Source: RGIG9379 sp031553005 (GTDB lineage: Bacteria > Bacteroidota > Bacteroidia > Bacteroidales > Paludibacteraceae). Taken from it: a stretch of 64,000 nucleotides of DNA. This document shows positions 1-9,149 of the stretch, piece by piece. Under the pieces are notes generated by a model, which made no database searches, had not been told where the DNA came from, and saw nothing but the letters and a program-made list of their open reading frames with translations. The translations under genes were made by a program, and so were the position numbers. The stretch is from positions 28,174 through 92,173 of the forward strand of contig JAVBMA010000007.1 of NCBI GenBank assembly GCA_031553005.1, in the 5' to 3' direction. Positions within the stretch are counted from its first letter, which is position 1. Every line of letters begins with the position of its first letter.

Positions 1-91
1 CTTTTATTTTTTAAATCAAACACAAAAACGAGCATTGAAAAATGTCTCTTTGTCAAAAATTAAAAAATCAATTTAATACACAAATAAAAGC

Positions 92-445
92 ATGAGTTCA
101 GGTGAAATCTTTATAGTCATATTTCTTACGGCTATTGTCTTGGTTTCCGCAGCGTTGATTATTGCAACTTTGATAGCTCCGCGTTCGAGCAATGCTCAGA
201 AAGGAGAACCATACGAGTGTGGTATTCCAACCCGGGGAACTTCATGGATGCAATTCAAAGTCGGTTATTACCTTTTTGCTATCCTTTTTTTAATGTTTGA
301 TGTTGAAACGGTTCTGCTGTTTCCTTGGGCAGTAATCATGAAAAGCCTTGGGGTAGCAGGATTATATAGCGTATTGTTTTTCTTGTTAATCCTCGTTCTC
401 GGATTAGCATATGCATGGAAGAAAGGAGCATTGGAATGGAAGTAA
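92..445 (+). CDS. nuoA: NADH-quinone oxidoreductase subunit A
   Basis: NuoA is a small membrane subunit of respiratory complex I, at the join between the membrane arm and the peripheral arm. The 117-residue product has three hydrophobic segments (about residues 5-30, 58-80 and 87-108) and the conserved loop after the first helix containing YECGIP, whose cysteine is typical of NuoA. Length fits the family (110-150 aa). It is the first gene of the nuo operon seen here, and its 3' end overlaps the start of nuoB by 10 nt, which implies coupled translation. The 91 bases before it are AT-rich with no clear promoter, so the operon promoter may lie there or left of the window. Confidence 0.96.
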   Translation: MSSGEIFIVIFLTAIVLVSAALIIATLIAPRSSNAQKGEPYECGIPTRGTSWMQFKVGYYLFAILFLMFDVETVLLFPWAVIMKSLGVAGLYSVLFFLLILVLGLAYAWKKGALEWK

Positions 446-1038
446 AAGATATTTATATCCGGAACATGAAGCATGAAGACTTCAATGACAATGAATACTT
501 GGAAAAGTATGTCGAAGAACTTCAAAAAAACGGTGTGAATGTAGTTATCGGCAAATTGGACGACTTTATCAACTGGGGACGTTCCAACTCTGTTTGGCCT
601 TTGACATTTGCTACCAGTTGTTGCGGTATCGAATTTATGTGTGTAGGAGCTGCTCGTACAGACTTTGCTCGCTTCGGTTGGGAGGTTACCCGTAACTCTC
701 CGCGTCAGGCCGACGTAGTTTTCGTAGCTGGAACAATTGTACACAAAATGGCTCCGGTACTAAAACGATTATATGACCAAATGGCCGAACCTAAATATGT
801 AATGGCTGTCGGTAGCTGTGCTATATCAGGAGGCCCGTTCAGAGATTCATACCATGTAGTAAAAGGAGTTAATGAAATCATTCCGGTCGACGTATATATC
901 CCCGGATGCCCTCCTCGTCCGGATGCCATGCTTTATGGTATGATGCAATTGCAACGCAAAATTAAAATGGAAAACTTTTTCAAACTTCCTCAAAAACCCG
1001 AGATTTCCGATAAAAAAGTTGAAGGAAAAAATATTTAA
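436..1038 (+). CDS. nuoB: NADH-quinone oxidoreductase subunit B
   Basis: NuoB carries iron-sulphur cluster N2, the last electron carrier before quinone, in the connecting module of complex I. With the start at 436 the protein has 200 residues and shows all four N2 ligands: Cys62-Cys63 (in TSCCGIEF), Cys128 (GSCAISGG) and Cys158 (PGCPPRP). The start was placed at 436 because AGGAG lies about 7 nt upstream; a longer in-frame ATG at 415 would add seven residues that are not family-like. It overlaps nuoA and is followed 2 nt later by nuoCD, so it is clearly operonic. Confidence 0.96.
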   Translation: MEVKDIYIRNMKHEDFNDNEYLEKYVEELQKNGVNVVIGKLDDFINWGRSNSVWPLTFATSCCGIEFMCVGAARTDFARFGWEVTRNSPRQADVVFVAGTIVHKMAPVLKRLYDQMAEPKYVMAVGSCAISGGPFRDSYHVVKGVNEIIPVDVYIPGCPPRPDAMLYGMMQLQRKIKMENFFKLPQKPEISDKKVEGKNI

Positions 1039-1040
1039 GT

Positions 1041-2669
1041 ATGGAAAACATAAAGAAAATCATTTTATCAGTTGCTCCTGAAGCTGTTATTGAGGAAAAT
1101 CAATATCTATCGGTCACTATTACTTCCGATAAACTAAGAGATGTTGCTTTAGTCTTGAGAAAAAAAGGCTTCGACTATTTGATGAATTTAACAGGAATGG
1201 ATTATGGTGATAGCCTTGGTGTTATCTATCATATCTCCTCCGATACAGATAAAAAGAACGTTGTTGTACTCAAAACAAGTACAACCAACCGCGAAGAACC
1301 GGAATTATATACTGTAAGCGATATTTGGAAATCAGCCAACCTTTACGAACGTGAAGTTTTTGATTTCTTCGGTATACGATTTCTTAACCATCCCGATATG
1401 CGCCGTCTGTTTCTTCGAGCAGACTGGAACGGATATCCTTTCCGTAAAGATTATGATGCAAATCCCGAACTCAATCCTGTTCCATTGGCAAACCAGACCA
1501 TTGAAGACATGGAAAGTGTTCCAACCATCACAATTGATAAAGAGGGACGCATCACAAAAAAATCAAGCAATTTATTTGAAAATCAAGAATACGTTATTAA
1601 TATCGGACCTCAGCACCCGGCTACGCACGGGGTACTTCACTTGCGCGTGTCTCTGGAAGGCGAGATTATTAATAAAGTAGACCCGCATTTCGGATATATT
1701 CACCGTGGAATCGAGAAAATGTGTGAATCAATGACCTATCAGCAGATTCTGTATCTGACCGACCGTCTTGATTACCTTTCGGGAACAATGAACCGTCACG
1801 CTACATGCCTTTGTATTGAAAATGCGCTTCAATTAGAAGTTCCCCAACGCGCACAATATGTCCGTGTTATTTTTGACGAACTTACACGTATTGCCTCCCA
1901 CTTACTTGGTTGGGGATGTATGTGTATGGACATGGGCTCAATTACTGCCTTTATATATGGTATGCGTGACCGTGAAAAAATCATGGATATCTTCGAAGAA
2001 ACCGGTGGCGGACGTTTAATGGTCAACTATAATGTAATAGGCGGATTAACCGATGATATACACCCTAATTTCCAAAAACGAGTAAAAGAATTTATTCCTT
2101 ATATGCGTAAAATGATTAAGGAATATCATATACTGTTTACAGGAAACCCGATTGCAAAAGGCCGTATGAAAGACATTGGTTTCTTGACAAAAGAAGACGC
2201 TATTGCATTGGGGGTTACCGGACCGGCAGCACGTGCATCCAATTTTGCCTGTGATGTTCGTAAAATTGCACCTTATGCTGTTTATGACAAAGTAAACTTC
2301 GAAGAAGTACTTCGCAAAGACGGAGGTACATTTGACCGTTACTATATCCGTCTCGATGAAATCGAACAATCACTTCGCATCATTGAACAATTAATCGATA
2401 CAATTCCGGATGACGGATACTGCGCTAAAGTGCCGAAAATCGTCAAGCTTCCGGAAGGAGAATACTATCAACGCGTAGAAAATGCACGTGGCGATTTCGG
2501 TGTTTACATCAACAGTAAGGGTGATAAGAATCCTTACCGTGTAAAATTCCGCTCCCCTTGTATGACTCTGATTTCTGCACTCGATCCTCTCTGCAAAAAT
2601 GAAAAACTGGCAGACTTAATCATGATTGGAGCTTCATTGGACTATGTAATTCCTTGTGCGGACAGATAA
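1041..2669 (+). CDS. nuoCD: NADH-quinone oxidoreductase fused subunits C/D
   Basis: A natural fusion of NuoC (about residues 1-150) and NuoD (about 180-542), which together form the quinone-binding base of the peripheral arm. The NuoC part shows the signature EREVFDFFGIRF and the segment DMRRLFLRADWNGYPFRKDY; the NuoD part starts at VINIGPQHPATHGVLH and ends with the family-typical LDYVIP plus an acidic and basic residue. A charged linker joins them. The fusion is known in Bacteroidota and gammaproteobacteria. The gene follows nuoB by 2 nt. Downstream, a 190-nt spacer holding a GC-rich inverted repeat separates it from nuoH where other genomes might encode nuoE, F and G; none is present here. 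Confidence 0.96.
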   Translation: MENIKKIILSVAPEAVIEENQYLSVTITSDKLRDVALVLRKKGFDYLMNLTGMDYGDSLGVIYHISSDTDKKNVVVLKTSTTNREEPELYTVSDIWKSANLYEREVFDFFGIRFLNHPDMRRLFLRADWNGYPFRKDYDANPELNPVPLANQTIEDMESVPTITIDKEGRITKKSSNLFENQEYVINIGPQHPATHGVLHLRVSLEGEIINKVDPHFGYIHRGIEKMCESMTYQQILYLTDRLDYLSGTMNRHATCLCIENALQLEVPQRAQYVRVIFDELTRIASHLLGWGCMCMDMGSITAFIYGMRDREKIMDIFEETGGGRLMVNYNVIGGLTDDIHPNFQKRVKEFIPYMRKMIKEYHILFTGNPIAKGRMKDIGFLTKEDAIALGVTGPAARASNFACDVRKIAPYAVYDKVNFEEVLRKDGGTFDRYYIRLDEIEQSLRIIEQLIDTIPDDGYCAKVPKIVKLPEGEYYQRVENARGDFGVYINSKGDKNPYRVKFRSPCMTLISALDPLCKNEKLADLIMIGASLDYVIPCADR

Positions 2670-2674
2670 AGGAA

Positions 2675-2842
2675 GCCTCCCCTCAACCCCCTCCTAAAGA
2701 GGGGGAACGACTAAAATTGGAAGGACATCTGAATATCTGAACAAATTAGGAACTAAGAATTGATAATTGAATTGATAAATTATTAAACAAATAATACAGT
2801 ACGCTCCACTCCCCCTCCCCGAGGAGGGGGTTGAGGGGAGAC
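2675..2842. repeat. GC-rich inverted-repeat element between nuoCD and nuoH
   Basis: Left arm 2675-2706 begins GCCTCCCCTCAACCCCCTCC and the right arm 2804-2842 ends with its near complement GGAGGGGGTTGAGGGGAG. The AT-rich middle begins GAACGACTAAAATTGGAAGG. The same architecture and related middle sequence occur at 3934-4080 and, more diverged, at 52117-52237. The G and C content contrasts sharply with the surroundings. It resembles a small non-autonomous mobile element or a REP-type hairpin; no coding potential is seen. Confidence 0.8.
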
Positions 2843-2859
2843 TTTTTAATTACAAAAAT

Positions 2860-3933
2860 ATGTTAGAATTAACACCAATAAAAGAATGGATTGATACAAT
2901 ACTGCGGGAATGGATTCCTGCGGAATGGGCGGTTTCATTGATTGAATATGTCCTTATCGGTGTCATTTTCCTTGCTTTATATGCCATATTGGCACTCATT
3001 CTGATTTACGTAGAACGCAAGGTCTGTGCTTTCTTCCAATGTCGTATCGGACCAAACAGGGTTGGACCTTGGGGAGCATTGCAAAGTATTGCGGACATGA
3101 TTAAAATTTTATTAAAAGAGATTATCCACATTGACCGCACAGATCAATTCTTGTTCAAAGCAGCCCCTTTCATCGTTATCATGGGTTCTTTCCTTACCTT
3201 TGGAGCTTTGCAATTCGGACAAGGTCTGTTTGGAATTGATTTTAACGTCGGTATTTTCTATTTATTGGCGGTTTCATCGTTAGGTGTAGTAGGTATCCTA
3301 CTGGCCGGATGGGCGAGTAACAATAAATATACGTTAATCGGAGCCATGCGTAGTGGAGCTCAATTAGTAAGTTATGAACTCTCGGCAGGACTTTCATTGT
3401 TAACTATTGTAATTCTTGCCGGTGATATGCAACTTTCGACTATCATCGGACTACAATCAAAATCATGGTTTATTTTTCAGGCTCCGCTTCCTGCTTTAAT
3501 CGCTTTCATCATCTATTTGATAGCCGGACACGCAGAAACAAACCGTGGACCATTTGACTTACCTGAAGCAGAATCGGAATTAACGGCAGGATATCATACC
3601 GAATATTCAGGTATTCAATTCGGATTTTTCTATCTGGCTGAATATTTGAATATGTTTATCATCGCAGGTATCGCAACAACAGTGTTCCTCGGCGGATGGC
3701 AACCTTTCCAGATTAATGCCGCATGGGCCGAAGGATTTAATACTGTAATGGCATATATTCCTTCGTACCTTTGGTTCTTTGGAAAAGTATTCGCGTTGGT
3801 TTTCTTAAGTTTATGGGTTCGTTGGACTTTCCCACGTCTTCGTATCGACCAGCTTTTGAATTTAGAATGGAAAATATTAATGCCTATCAGCTTAGCAAAC
3901 ATGCTATTGATGGCTGTATGGGTATTGATATAG
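2860..3933 (+). CDS. nuoH: NADH-quinone oxidoreductase subunit H
   Basis: NuoH is the membrane subunit that forms much of the quinone chamber and couples it to the proton pumps. The 357-residue protein has eight or so hydrophobic helices. It shows the family landmarks IGPNRVGPWGALQSIADMIK near residue 65 and the acidic loop PFDLPEAESELTAGYHTEYS near residue 230, which lines the quinone entry. Length is close to the family value (about 330-360). The ATG at 2860 lies 18 nt after the end of a GC-rich repeat element, so the repeat sits in the leader of nuoH. A second copy of the element follows the stop codon directly. Confidence 0.96.
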   Translation: MLELTPIKEWIDTILREWIPAEWAVSLIEYVLIGVIFLALYAILALILIYVERKVCAFFQCRIGPNRVGPWGALQSIADMIKILLKEIIHIDRTDQFLFKAAPFIVIMGSFLTFGALQFGQGLFGIDFNVGIFYLLAVSSLGVVGILLAGWASNNKYTLIGAMRSGAQLVSYELSAGLSLLTIVILAGDMQLSTIIGLQSKSWFIFQAPLPALIAFIIYLIAGHAETNRGPFDLPEAESELTAGYHTEYSGIQFGFFYLAEYLNMFIIAGIATTVFLGGWQPFQINAAWAEGFNTVMAYIPSYLWFFGKVFALVFLSLWVRWTFPRLRIDQLLNLEWKILMPISLANMLLMAVWVLI

Positions 3934-4080
3934 GCCTCCCCCTAACCCCCTCCTTAAGAGGGGGAATGGCTAAGGCTGGAATATTTGAAATGATTGATAT
4001 AACTAACTGTGTTAATAAATAATTACTAACAATAAAATTACACTCCACTCCCCCTCTTAAGGAGGGGGTTGGGGGGAGGC
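3934..4080. repeat. GC-rich inverted-repeat element between nuoH and nuoI
   Basis: Second copy of the element at 2675-2842. The left arm starts on the base after the nuoH stop codon (GCCTCCCCCTAACCCCCTCC, 3934-3965) and the right arm ends 5 nt before the nuoI ATG (4043-4080, ending GGAGGGGGTTGGGGGGAGGC). The middle begins GAATGGCTAAGGCTGGAA, matching the other copy at most positions. It fills the whole junction between two genes that must be made in equal amounts, so it probably does not stop transcription; it could act as an RNA-stability hairpin. Confidence 0.8.
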
Positions 4081-4085
4081 TTATT

Positions 4086-4613
4086 ATGATAACATATATA
4101 AAAAATTTATTTTCAGGAATTTGGGCATTATTGCAGGGTATGTACATTACCATGCTCAACTTTTGCCGTCCGAAAATAACAGAACAATATCCCGAAAACA
4201 GAGGTAAAAAGCAAATGTTCGAACGCTTCCGTGGTGAATTGGTTATGCCGCACAACGAGAACAACGAACATAAATGTACTGCCTGTGGTCTTTGCCAATT
4301 GGCTTGTCCGAACCATACAATCACAGTGGTAACAAAACAAATCACAACCGAAGACGGTAAAACAAAAAAGGTATTGGACAAACATCTGTATGATATCGGT
4401 AGTTGTACTTTCTGCGATTTATGCAGGCAATCCTGTAATTTTAACGCCATTAAATGGTCGCAAAATTTCGAACATGCAGTGTTTACCCGTTCATCTATGG
4501 TAAAACAACTGAACAAACCCGGTTCGAAAGTAGAAGAAAAGAAAGTAGCTGCTCCTTCGGTTAAAAAAGAAGAGAATACAGGAAATACAGAAGCTAAAAT
4601 TCAACAATCGTAA
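4086..4613 (+). CDS. nuoI: NADH-quinone oxidoreductase subunit I (two 4Fe-4S)
   Basis: NuoI holds clusters N6a and N6b in the peripheral arm. The 175-residue protein shows two ferredoxin-type motifs: Cys64, 67, 70, 74 (CTACGLCQLACP) and Cys107, 110, 113, 117 (CTFCDLCRQSC). The expected proline follows the fourth Cys of the first motif; the second has Asn there, a small departure. The C-terminal 30 residues are lysine- and glutamate-rich and probably disordered. With NuoEFG absent, NuoI would be the outermost iron-sulphur subunit and the likely docking point for an electron donor such as ferredoxin; that docking is inference. Confidence 0.96.
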   Translation: MITYIKNLFSGIWALLQGMYITMLNFCRPKITEQYPENRGKKQMFERFRGELVMPHNENNEHKCTACGLCQLACPNHTITVVTKQITTEDGKTKKVLDKHLYDIGSCTFCDLCRQSCNFNAIKWSQNFEHAVFTRSSMVKQLNKPGSKVEEKKVAAPSVKKEENTGNTEAKIQQS

Positions 4614-4624
4614 TAGTGTAAGAT

Positions 4625-5203
4625 ATGGAACTTTCAACATATATAGAATTTATAAAATCTCTGTTGGTGTATCTGACACCATCTAATATTACTTTCTTTT
4701 TCCTTGCAGCAGTTATTCTGGTTTGCGGATTTCTGTCGGTAACAACCACAAAGATACTGCGCGCTGCTACTTACCTCTTCTTCGTGCTTGTTGCCATTGC
4801 CGGGCTTTATTTGCTACTCAACTATCAATTTCTGGCAGCTGTGCAATTGTCCGTATATGCAGGAGGCATTGTAGTCCTGTTCGTTTTTGCCATATTGCTG
4901 ATACAACGAATCGGTGAAGAAACGGAAAAAATCACATCCAGTAAAAAAATGCTAAGCGCCATAGCCGCCGTTTCAGGTGTTATATTGTGCTTAGTGCTTA
5001 TCTATAGTTTTGGCTTTATATACGATATGAATGAAGCTAACGAAATAGCAGCTACCATTGACATGCAAAAAATCGGTTTCACACTGATGGGTACCGAAAA
5101 ATACCAATATCTGCTTCCCTTTGAGGCAGCAGGTGTTTTGTTACTCGCTTGTATTGTCGGTAGTATTGTTATTGCACAACAAAAAAAGGAGGATAAAAAA
5201 TGA
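4625..5203 (+). CDS. nuoJ: NADH-quinone oxidoreductase subunit J
   Basis: NuoJ is a five-helix membrane subunit next to NuoA and NuoH. The 192-residue product has five hydrophobic stretches and the conserved third-helix motif SVYAGGIVVLFVFAILL, including the glycine pair that forms the pi-bulge involved in coupling. It starts 12 nt after nuoI and its stop overlaps the ATG of nuoK (ATGA), so translation is coupled. Length fits the family (165-200 aa). Confidence 0.95.
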   Translation: MELSTYIEFIKSLLVYLTPSNITFFFLAAVILVCGFLSVTTTKILRAATYLFFVLVAIAGLYLLLNYQFLAAVQLSVYAGGIVVLFVFAILLIQRIGEETEKITSSKKMLSAIAAVSGVILCLVLIYSFGFIYDMNEANEIAATIDMQKIGFTLMGTEKYQYLLPFEAAGVLLLACIVGSIVIAQQKKEDKK

Positions 5204-5511
5204 GCTTACCGGTAGAATGTTATTTAGTACTAAGTACACTCCTGTTTTTTATCGGAGTTTACGGATTTATTGCCCGCAAAAACCTGATAGGTATCTTATT
5301 GTCGATTGAACTGATGCTGAATGCAGCAAATATCAATTTTGTAGTATTCAATCGTTTTTTATTCCCGGGACAATTAGAAGGTTACGTGTATAGTCTCTTT
5401 ATCATTGTAGTAGCTGCTGCCGAAACGGCAATCGCTATCTCTATTATCATTAATATATACCGCAACATGAAAAATATTAGTGTAGATAGTATTAAGGAGT
5501 TGAAAAATTAA
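5200..5511 (+). CDS. nuoK: NADH-quinone oxidoreductase subunit K
   Basis: NuoK is a three-helix, Mrp-related membrane subunit in the proton path. The 103-residue length is family-typical. The second helix carries the conserved glutamate in LLSIELMLNAANINFV (about residue 36), and the third helix carries AAAETAIAISI with the second conserved glutamate. The start overlaps the nuoJ stop by 4 nt and is preceded by AAAGGAGG, a good ribosome binding site for this genome. Confidence 0.95.
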   Translation: MSLPVECYLVLSTLLFFIGVYGFIARKNLIGILLSIELMLNAANINFVVFNRFLFPGQLEGYVYSLFIIVVAAAETAIAISIIINIYRNMKNISVDSIKELKN

Positions 5512-5519
5512 AAAGAATA

Positions 5520-5557
5520 ACACCCTAATCTCTCCAAAGGGAGATTGGAAGAGGCTG
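5520..5557. repeat. Short hairpin related to the CCCTCC repeats
   Basis: The nuoK-nuoL junction contains AATCTCTCCAAAGGGAGATT, a compact hairpin preceded by ACCCT and followed by GGAAGAGGCTG. It looks like a single-arm, shortened relative of the GC-rich elements at 2675-2842 and 3934-4080. It lies inside the operon, so a strong termination role is unlikely. Confidence 0.5.
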
Positions 5558-5575
5558 ATTTTAAAATAAAACATT

Positions 5576-7510
5576 ATGAATACATTGATAACAACATTAA
5601 TAATAATACTATTACCATTTCTGATGTTCTTACAATTAGGACTTTTAGGCAATAAAATAGGCTCTAAAATGTCCGGACTATTAGGAACAGCGGGAATGAC
5701 AATTGTTGCCATACTCTCCTACTTTATCGCATTCCAGTATTTTACAGGACTTGGTCTCGGAACTGACGGAGGTTATGAAAAAATATTAGTTTGTAACTAC
5801 AAATGGCTGGATTTTTCAAGCGTCAACTTTCCTAATTTATTCATTAGCTTAGGAATACTGTTAGACCCTATTTCGGTTATGATGTTGGTAGTTATCTCCA
5901 CAGTATCTTTGATGGTACATATTTATAGTTTGGGATATATGCACGGAGAAACAGGTTTTCCTCGTTATTACGCTGTTTTATCCCTTTTCTCTTTCGCTAT
6001 GCTGGGATTGGTAGTAGCAACCAATATCTTCCAGATGTATATTTTCTGGGAATTGGTGGGTGTATCTTCTTTCTTGCTAATCAGCTTCTACTACATGAAG
6101 CCGTCTGCAGTAAAAGCAGCCAAAAAGGCATTTATCGTTACCCGTTTTGCAGATATGTTCTTCCTCATCGGTATCCTGATTCTATCTTTCTATACTAAAA
6201 CATTTGACTTCGGTCAGATAACAGCAAACAATGCCGAATTAGTCAGCACGTCTTTAAGAGGAGTTACTTTTATGGGGCTTTCAGTAGCATCAATTGCTAC
6301 CATGCTGATATTTATGGGAGGCGCCGGAAAATCGGCTATGTTCCCATTCCACATTTGGTTACCAGATGCAATGGAAGGTCCTACCCCTGCTTCTGCATTA
6401 ATCCATGCCGCTACAATGGTTGTAGCCGGTGTTTATTTGGTTGCCAGATTATTCCCTGTCTATTTTTGGGTTACACCTAATATATTAGAAGCCATTGCAT
6501 ATATTGGAGCATTCACAAGTTTGTTTGCCGCCATTATTGCTTGTACACAAACAGATATTAAACGAGTTCTCGCTTTCTCTACTATTTCGCAAATTGCTTA
6601 CATGATGGTAGCATTAGGCGTTTCCGGTTTTGTTGGTCACGACGGACTCGGATTTACAGCTTCCATGTGGCACTTGTTCACTCACGCTATGTTCAAAGCA
6701 TTGTTATTCCTCGGTGCAGGAGCCATTATCCATGCTGTTCATAGCAATGAAATGGATTCAATGGGAAATCTCCGTAAATATTTACCAATCACACACATCA
6801 CATTCCTGATTGCATGTTTGGCTATTGCAGGTATCCCTCCTTTCTCCGGATTCTTCTCTAAAGACGAAATATTAGTTGCAGCATTTGACTCCAATAAGTT
6901 ACTGTTCATTTGCCAGTTTGTTGTAGCCGGATTAACCGCATTCTATATGTTCCGCTTGTATTACAGAATTTTCTGGTACAGCAAAAAAGATTACGGACAC
7001 CATACCCCGCACGAAGCTCCGGCAAATATGTTCGTACCATTAATTATATTGGCTGTTTATACATGTATCAGCGGATTCTTCCCTTTCAGCAAATTAATTA
7101 CTGCCGACGGACTTCCGTTTGAAATCCATACAGAGTGGATAGTTGCCATTCCGAGCGTATTAGTAGCTCTTTTGGGTATTGCAATTGCAACCATTCTTTA
7201 CAAAAAAGAAAACTCACGTCCGGATGCTATTGTCGCATCTATCAAGGGTGTTTATAAATATGCTTACCACAAGTTCTATATAGATGAAATTTATCTATTC
7301 ATCACGAATAAGATTATTTTCGATAAGATTTCCAAACCTATTGCATGGTTCGACCACTACATTATAGACGGCTTTATGAATCTTTTGGGATGGGTTACAA
7401 ACAAAACATCCTTTGAAATACGCGACTTCCAAAGCGGAAATGTACAACAATATGCATGGGTATTCGTAATGGGTGTAGTAACAATCGTTGCATTCGTAAT
7501 TTACCTATAA
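5576..7510 (+). CDS. nuoL: NADH-quinone oxidoreductase subunit L
   Basis: NuoL is the distal antiporter-like proton-pumping subunit of complex I. The 644-residue protein is highly hydrophobic with about 16 helices. The core motif FHIWLPDAMEGPTPASALIH (about residues 258-277), with its conserved Pro and the helix-8 break, identifies the NuoL/MrpA group. A long C-terminal extension after about residue 540 contains an amphipathic stretch and a final helix, matching the lateral helix that distinguishes NuoL from NuoM and NuoN. It precedes nuoM by 59 nt. Confidence 0.96.
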   Translation: MNTLITTLIIILLPFLMFLQLGLLGNKIGSKMSGLLGTAGMTIVAILSYFIAFQYFTGLGLGTDGGYEKILVCNYKWLDFSSVNFPNLFISLGILLDPISVMMLVVISTVSLMVHIYSLGYMHGETGFPRYYAVLSLFSFAMLGLVVATNIFQMYIFWELVGVSSFLLISFYYMKPSAVKAAKKAFIVTRFADMFFLIGILILSFYTKTFDFGQITANNAELVSTSLRGVTFMGLSVASIATMLIFMGGAGKSAMFPFHIWLPDAMEGPTPASALIHAATMVVAGVYLVARLFPVYFWVTPNILEAIAYIGAFTSLFAAIIACTQTDIKRVLAFSTISQIAYMMVALGVSGFVGHDGLGFTASMWHLFTHAMFKALLFLGAGAIIHAVHSNEMDSMGNLRKYLPITHITFLIACLAIAGIPPFSGFFSKDEILVAAFDSNKLLFICQFVVAGLTAFYMFRLYYRIFWYSKKDYGHHTPHEAPANMFVPLIILAVYTCISGFFPFSKLITADGLPFEIHTEWIVAIPSVLVALLGIAIATILYKKENSRPDAIVASIKGVYKYAYHKFYIDEIYLFITNKIIFDKISKPIAWFDHYIIDGFMNLLGWVTNKTSFEIRDFQSGNVQQYAWVFVMGVVTIVAFVIYL

Positions 7511-7569
7511 GTCCCTTAAAGCTGATTACAACTTAATTACTGTCAATTACTGAAAAAATATTTTACAAA

Positions 7570-9060
7570 ATGAATATATTATCCTTATTTGTAGCTATTC
7601 CCGTGCTGATGATGGCAATCATATTTTGCCTGAAAAGCAAATGTGCTATCCGTATAGTAATGGCTGTAGGTTCGTTTATACTTCTTGCCACAGCCGCCTA
7701 TCTGACAATAGATTTTTTAGCGCAGAGAAGTGCCGGAAACACGGCTGAATTCCTGTTTACCGACAGTTACCTATGGTACAAAACATTCAATATCCATTAT
7801 GCAATCGGAGTAGATGGAGTTTCTGTCGCTATGCTGCTACTCTCGTGTGTTGTAGTTATTACAGGAGTATTCGCCTCATGGGGAATGGAATTTCAAACCA
7901 AAGAATTTTTCCTGTGGTTCCTGATGCTTTCCATTGGAGTATTCGGATTCTTCATCTCAATCGATCTCTTTACAATGTTCCTGTTCTACGAAGTAGCTTT
8001 AATTCCAATGTACCTGTTAATCGGCATTTGGGGTAGCGGCAAAAAAGAATATTCAGCAATGAAACTGACATTGATGTTGATGGGTGGTTCTGCATTCTTA
8101 TTAGTAGGGATTTTAGGAATCTATTTCTATTCAGCACCCGAAGGACAACAATTAACATTCAATATTCTGGAAATTTCTAAAAACAGTGTTATGCCGATTG
8201 AGATGCAACGGGTATTTTTCCCGCTTACATTTATCGGATTCGGTGTATTAGGCGCTATGTTTCCATTCCATACATGGTCGCCCGATGGTCACGCCTCTGC
8301 TCCTACTTCGGTTTCAATGCTTCATGCCGGGGTTTTGATGAAACTCGGAGGATACGGATGTTTTCGCGTTGCTATGTTTTTAATGCCACAGGCTGCAAAT
8401 GAATTAGCCTGGATATTTATTATTCTGACCGGAATCAGCGTTGTTTACGGAGCATATAGTGCATGTGTCCAGAACGACTTAAAATATATCAATGCCTACT
8501 CTTCAGTAAGCCACTGCGGTTTAGTGCTTTTTGCACTGCTTATGATGAATAAGACTGCTATGACCGGAGCTATCCTGCAAATGGTTTCACACGGTTTGAT
8601 GACAGCCCTTTTCTTTGCCCTTATAGGTATGATTTATGGACGCACTCACACTCGTGATATTCGCGAAATGGGAGGCTTGATGAAAATAATGCCAATATTA
8701 AGTGTATGTTATGTAATCGCAGGTTTGGCTTCATTAGGACTTCCGGGACTAAGTGGATTCGTTGCTGAAATGACCATTTTTGTCGGTGCATTCGAACATA
8801 CCGACTTATTTCACCGCGCATTTGTAATTATCGGTTGTTCTTCTATCGTAATTACTGCTGTATACATTTTAAGAGTAGTCGGAAAGATTCTTTTCGGCCC
8901 TGTACAAGACAAACATCATGAATCACTTACCGATGCGGTTTGGTATGAAAAAATAGCCACCTTCGGATTGATTATTGCAATCGCCGGTATTGGTATTGCT
9001 CCTCTTTGGTTATCAAATATGATAGGTCAAGGGATTGAGAACATTGTAAAGTTCTTCTAA
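7570..9060 (+). CDS. nuoM: NADH-quinone oxidoreductase subunit M
   Basis: NuoM is the middle antiporter-like proton-pumping subunit. The 496-residue protein has about 14 membrane helices. FHTWSPDGHASAPTSVSML (about residues 235-253) with the following HAGVLMKLGGYG is diagnostic for NuoM; the conserved lysines and the helix-5 glutamate region LFYEVALIPMYLLIGIWG are present. The next gene is not nuoN as in most nuo operons but an ORF6N-domain gene with its own promoter-like sequences, so nuoM is the last gene before an interruption. Confidence 0.96.
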   Translation: MNILSLFVAIPVLMMAIIFCLKSKCAIRIVMAVGSFILLATAAYLTIDFLAQRSAGNTAEFLFTDSYLWYKTFNIHYAIGVDGVSVAMLLLSCVVVITGVFASWGMEFQTKEFFLWFLMLSIGVFGFFISIDLFTMFLFYEVALIPMYLLIGIWGSGKKEYSAMKLTLMLMGGSAFLLVGILGIYFYSAPEGQQLTFNILEISKNSVMPIEMQRVFFPLTFIGFGVLGAMFPFHTWSPDGHASAPTSVSMLHAGVLMKLGGYGCFRVAMFLMPQAANELAWIFIILTGISVVYGAYSACVQNDLKYINAYSSVSHCGLVLFALLMMNKTAMTGAILQMVSHGLMTALFFALIGMIYGRTHTRDIREMGGLMKIMPILSVCYVIAGLASLGLPGLSGFVAEMTIFVGAFEHTDLFHRAFVIIGCSSIVITAVYILRVVGKILFGPVQDKHHESLTDAVWYEKIATFGLIIAIAGIGIAPLWLSNMIGQGIENIVKFF

Positions 9061-9084
9061 AGAAGGCTGACAATGAGAAATTTA

Positions 9085-9143
9085 TATATTTGCAGTCGAA
9101 TTTTTCGACCGCAAACGAGAATGAGATAGTCAAATTTTGACTA
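9085..9143 (+). promoter_or_regulatory. Promoter with two operator-like palindromes before the ORF6N gene
   Basis: A -7 box of the Bacteroides type, TATATTTG (9085-9092), is followed at once by the inverted repeat GTCGAA-TTT-TTCGAC (9095-9109). A second, related palindrome, TAGTCAAA-T-TTTGACTA, lies at 9127-9143, seven bases before the ATG at 9150. Both fit a shared pattern AGTC, A or G, AA, T-rich centre, TT, C or T, GACT. No clear -33 TTTG is seen. The layout is that expected for a repressed or autoregulated promoter; the regulator is not known. Confidence 0.55.
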
Positions 9144-9149
9144 CTTCAA

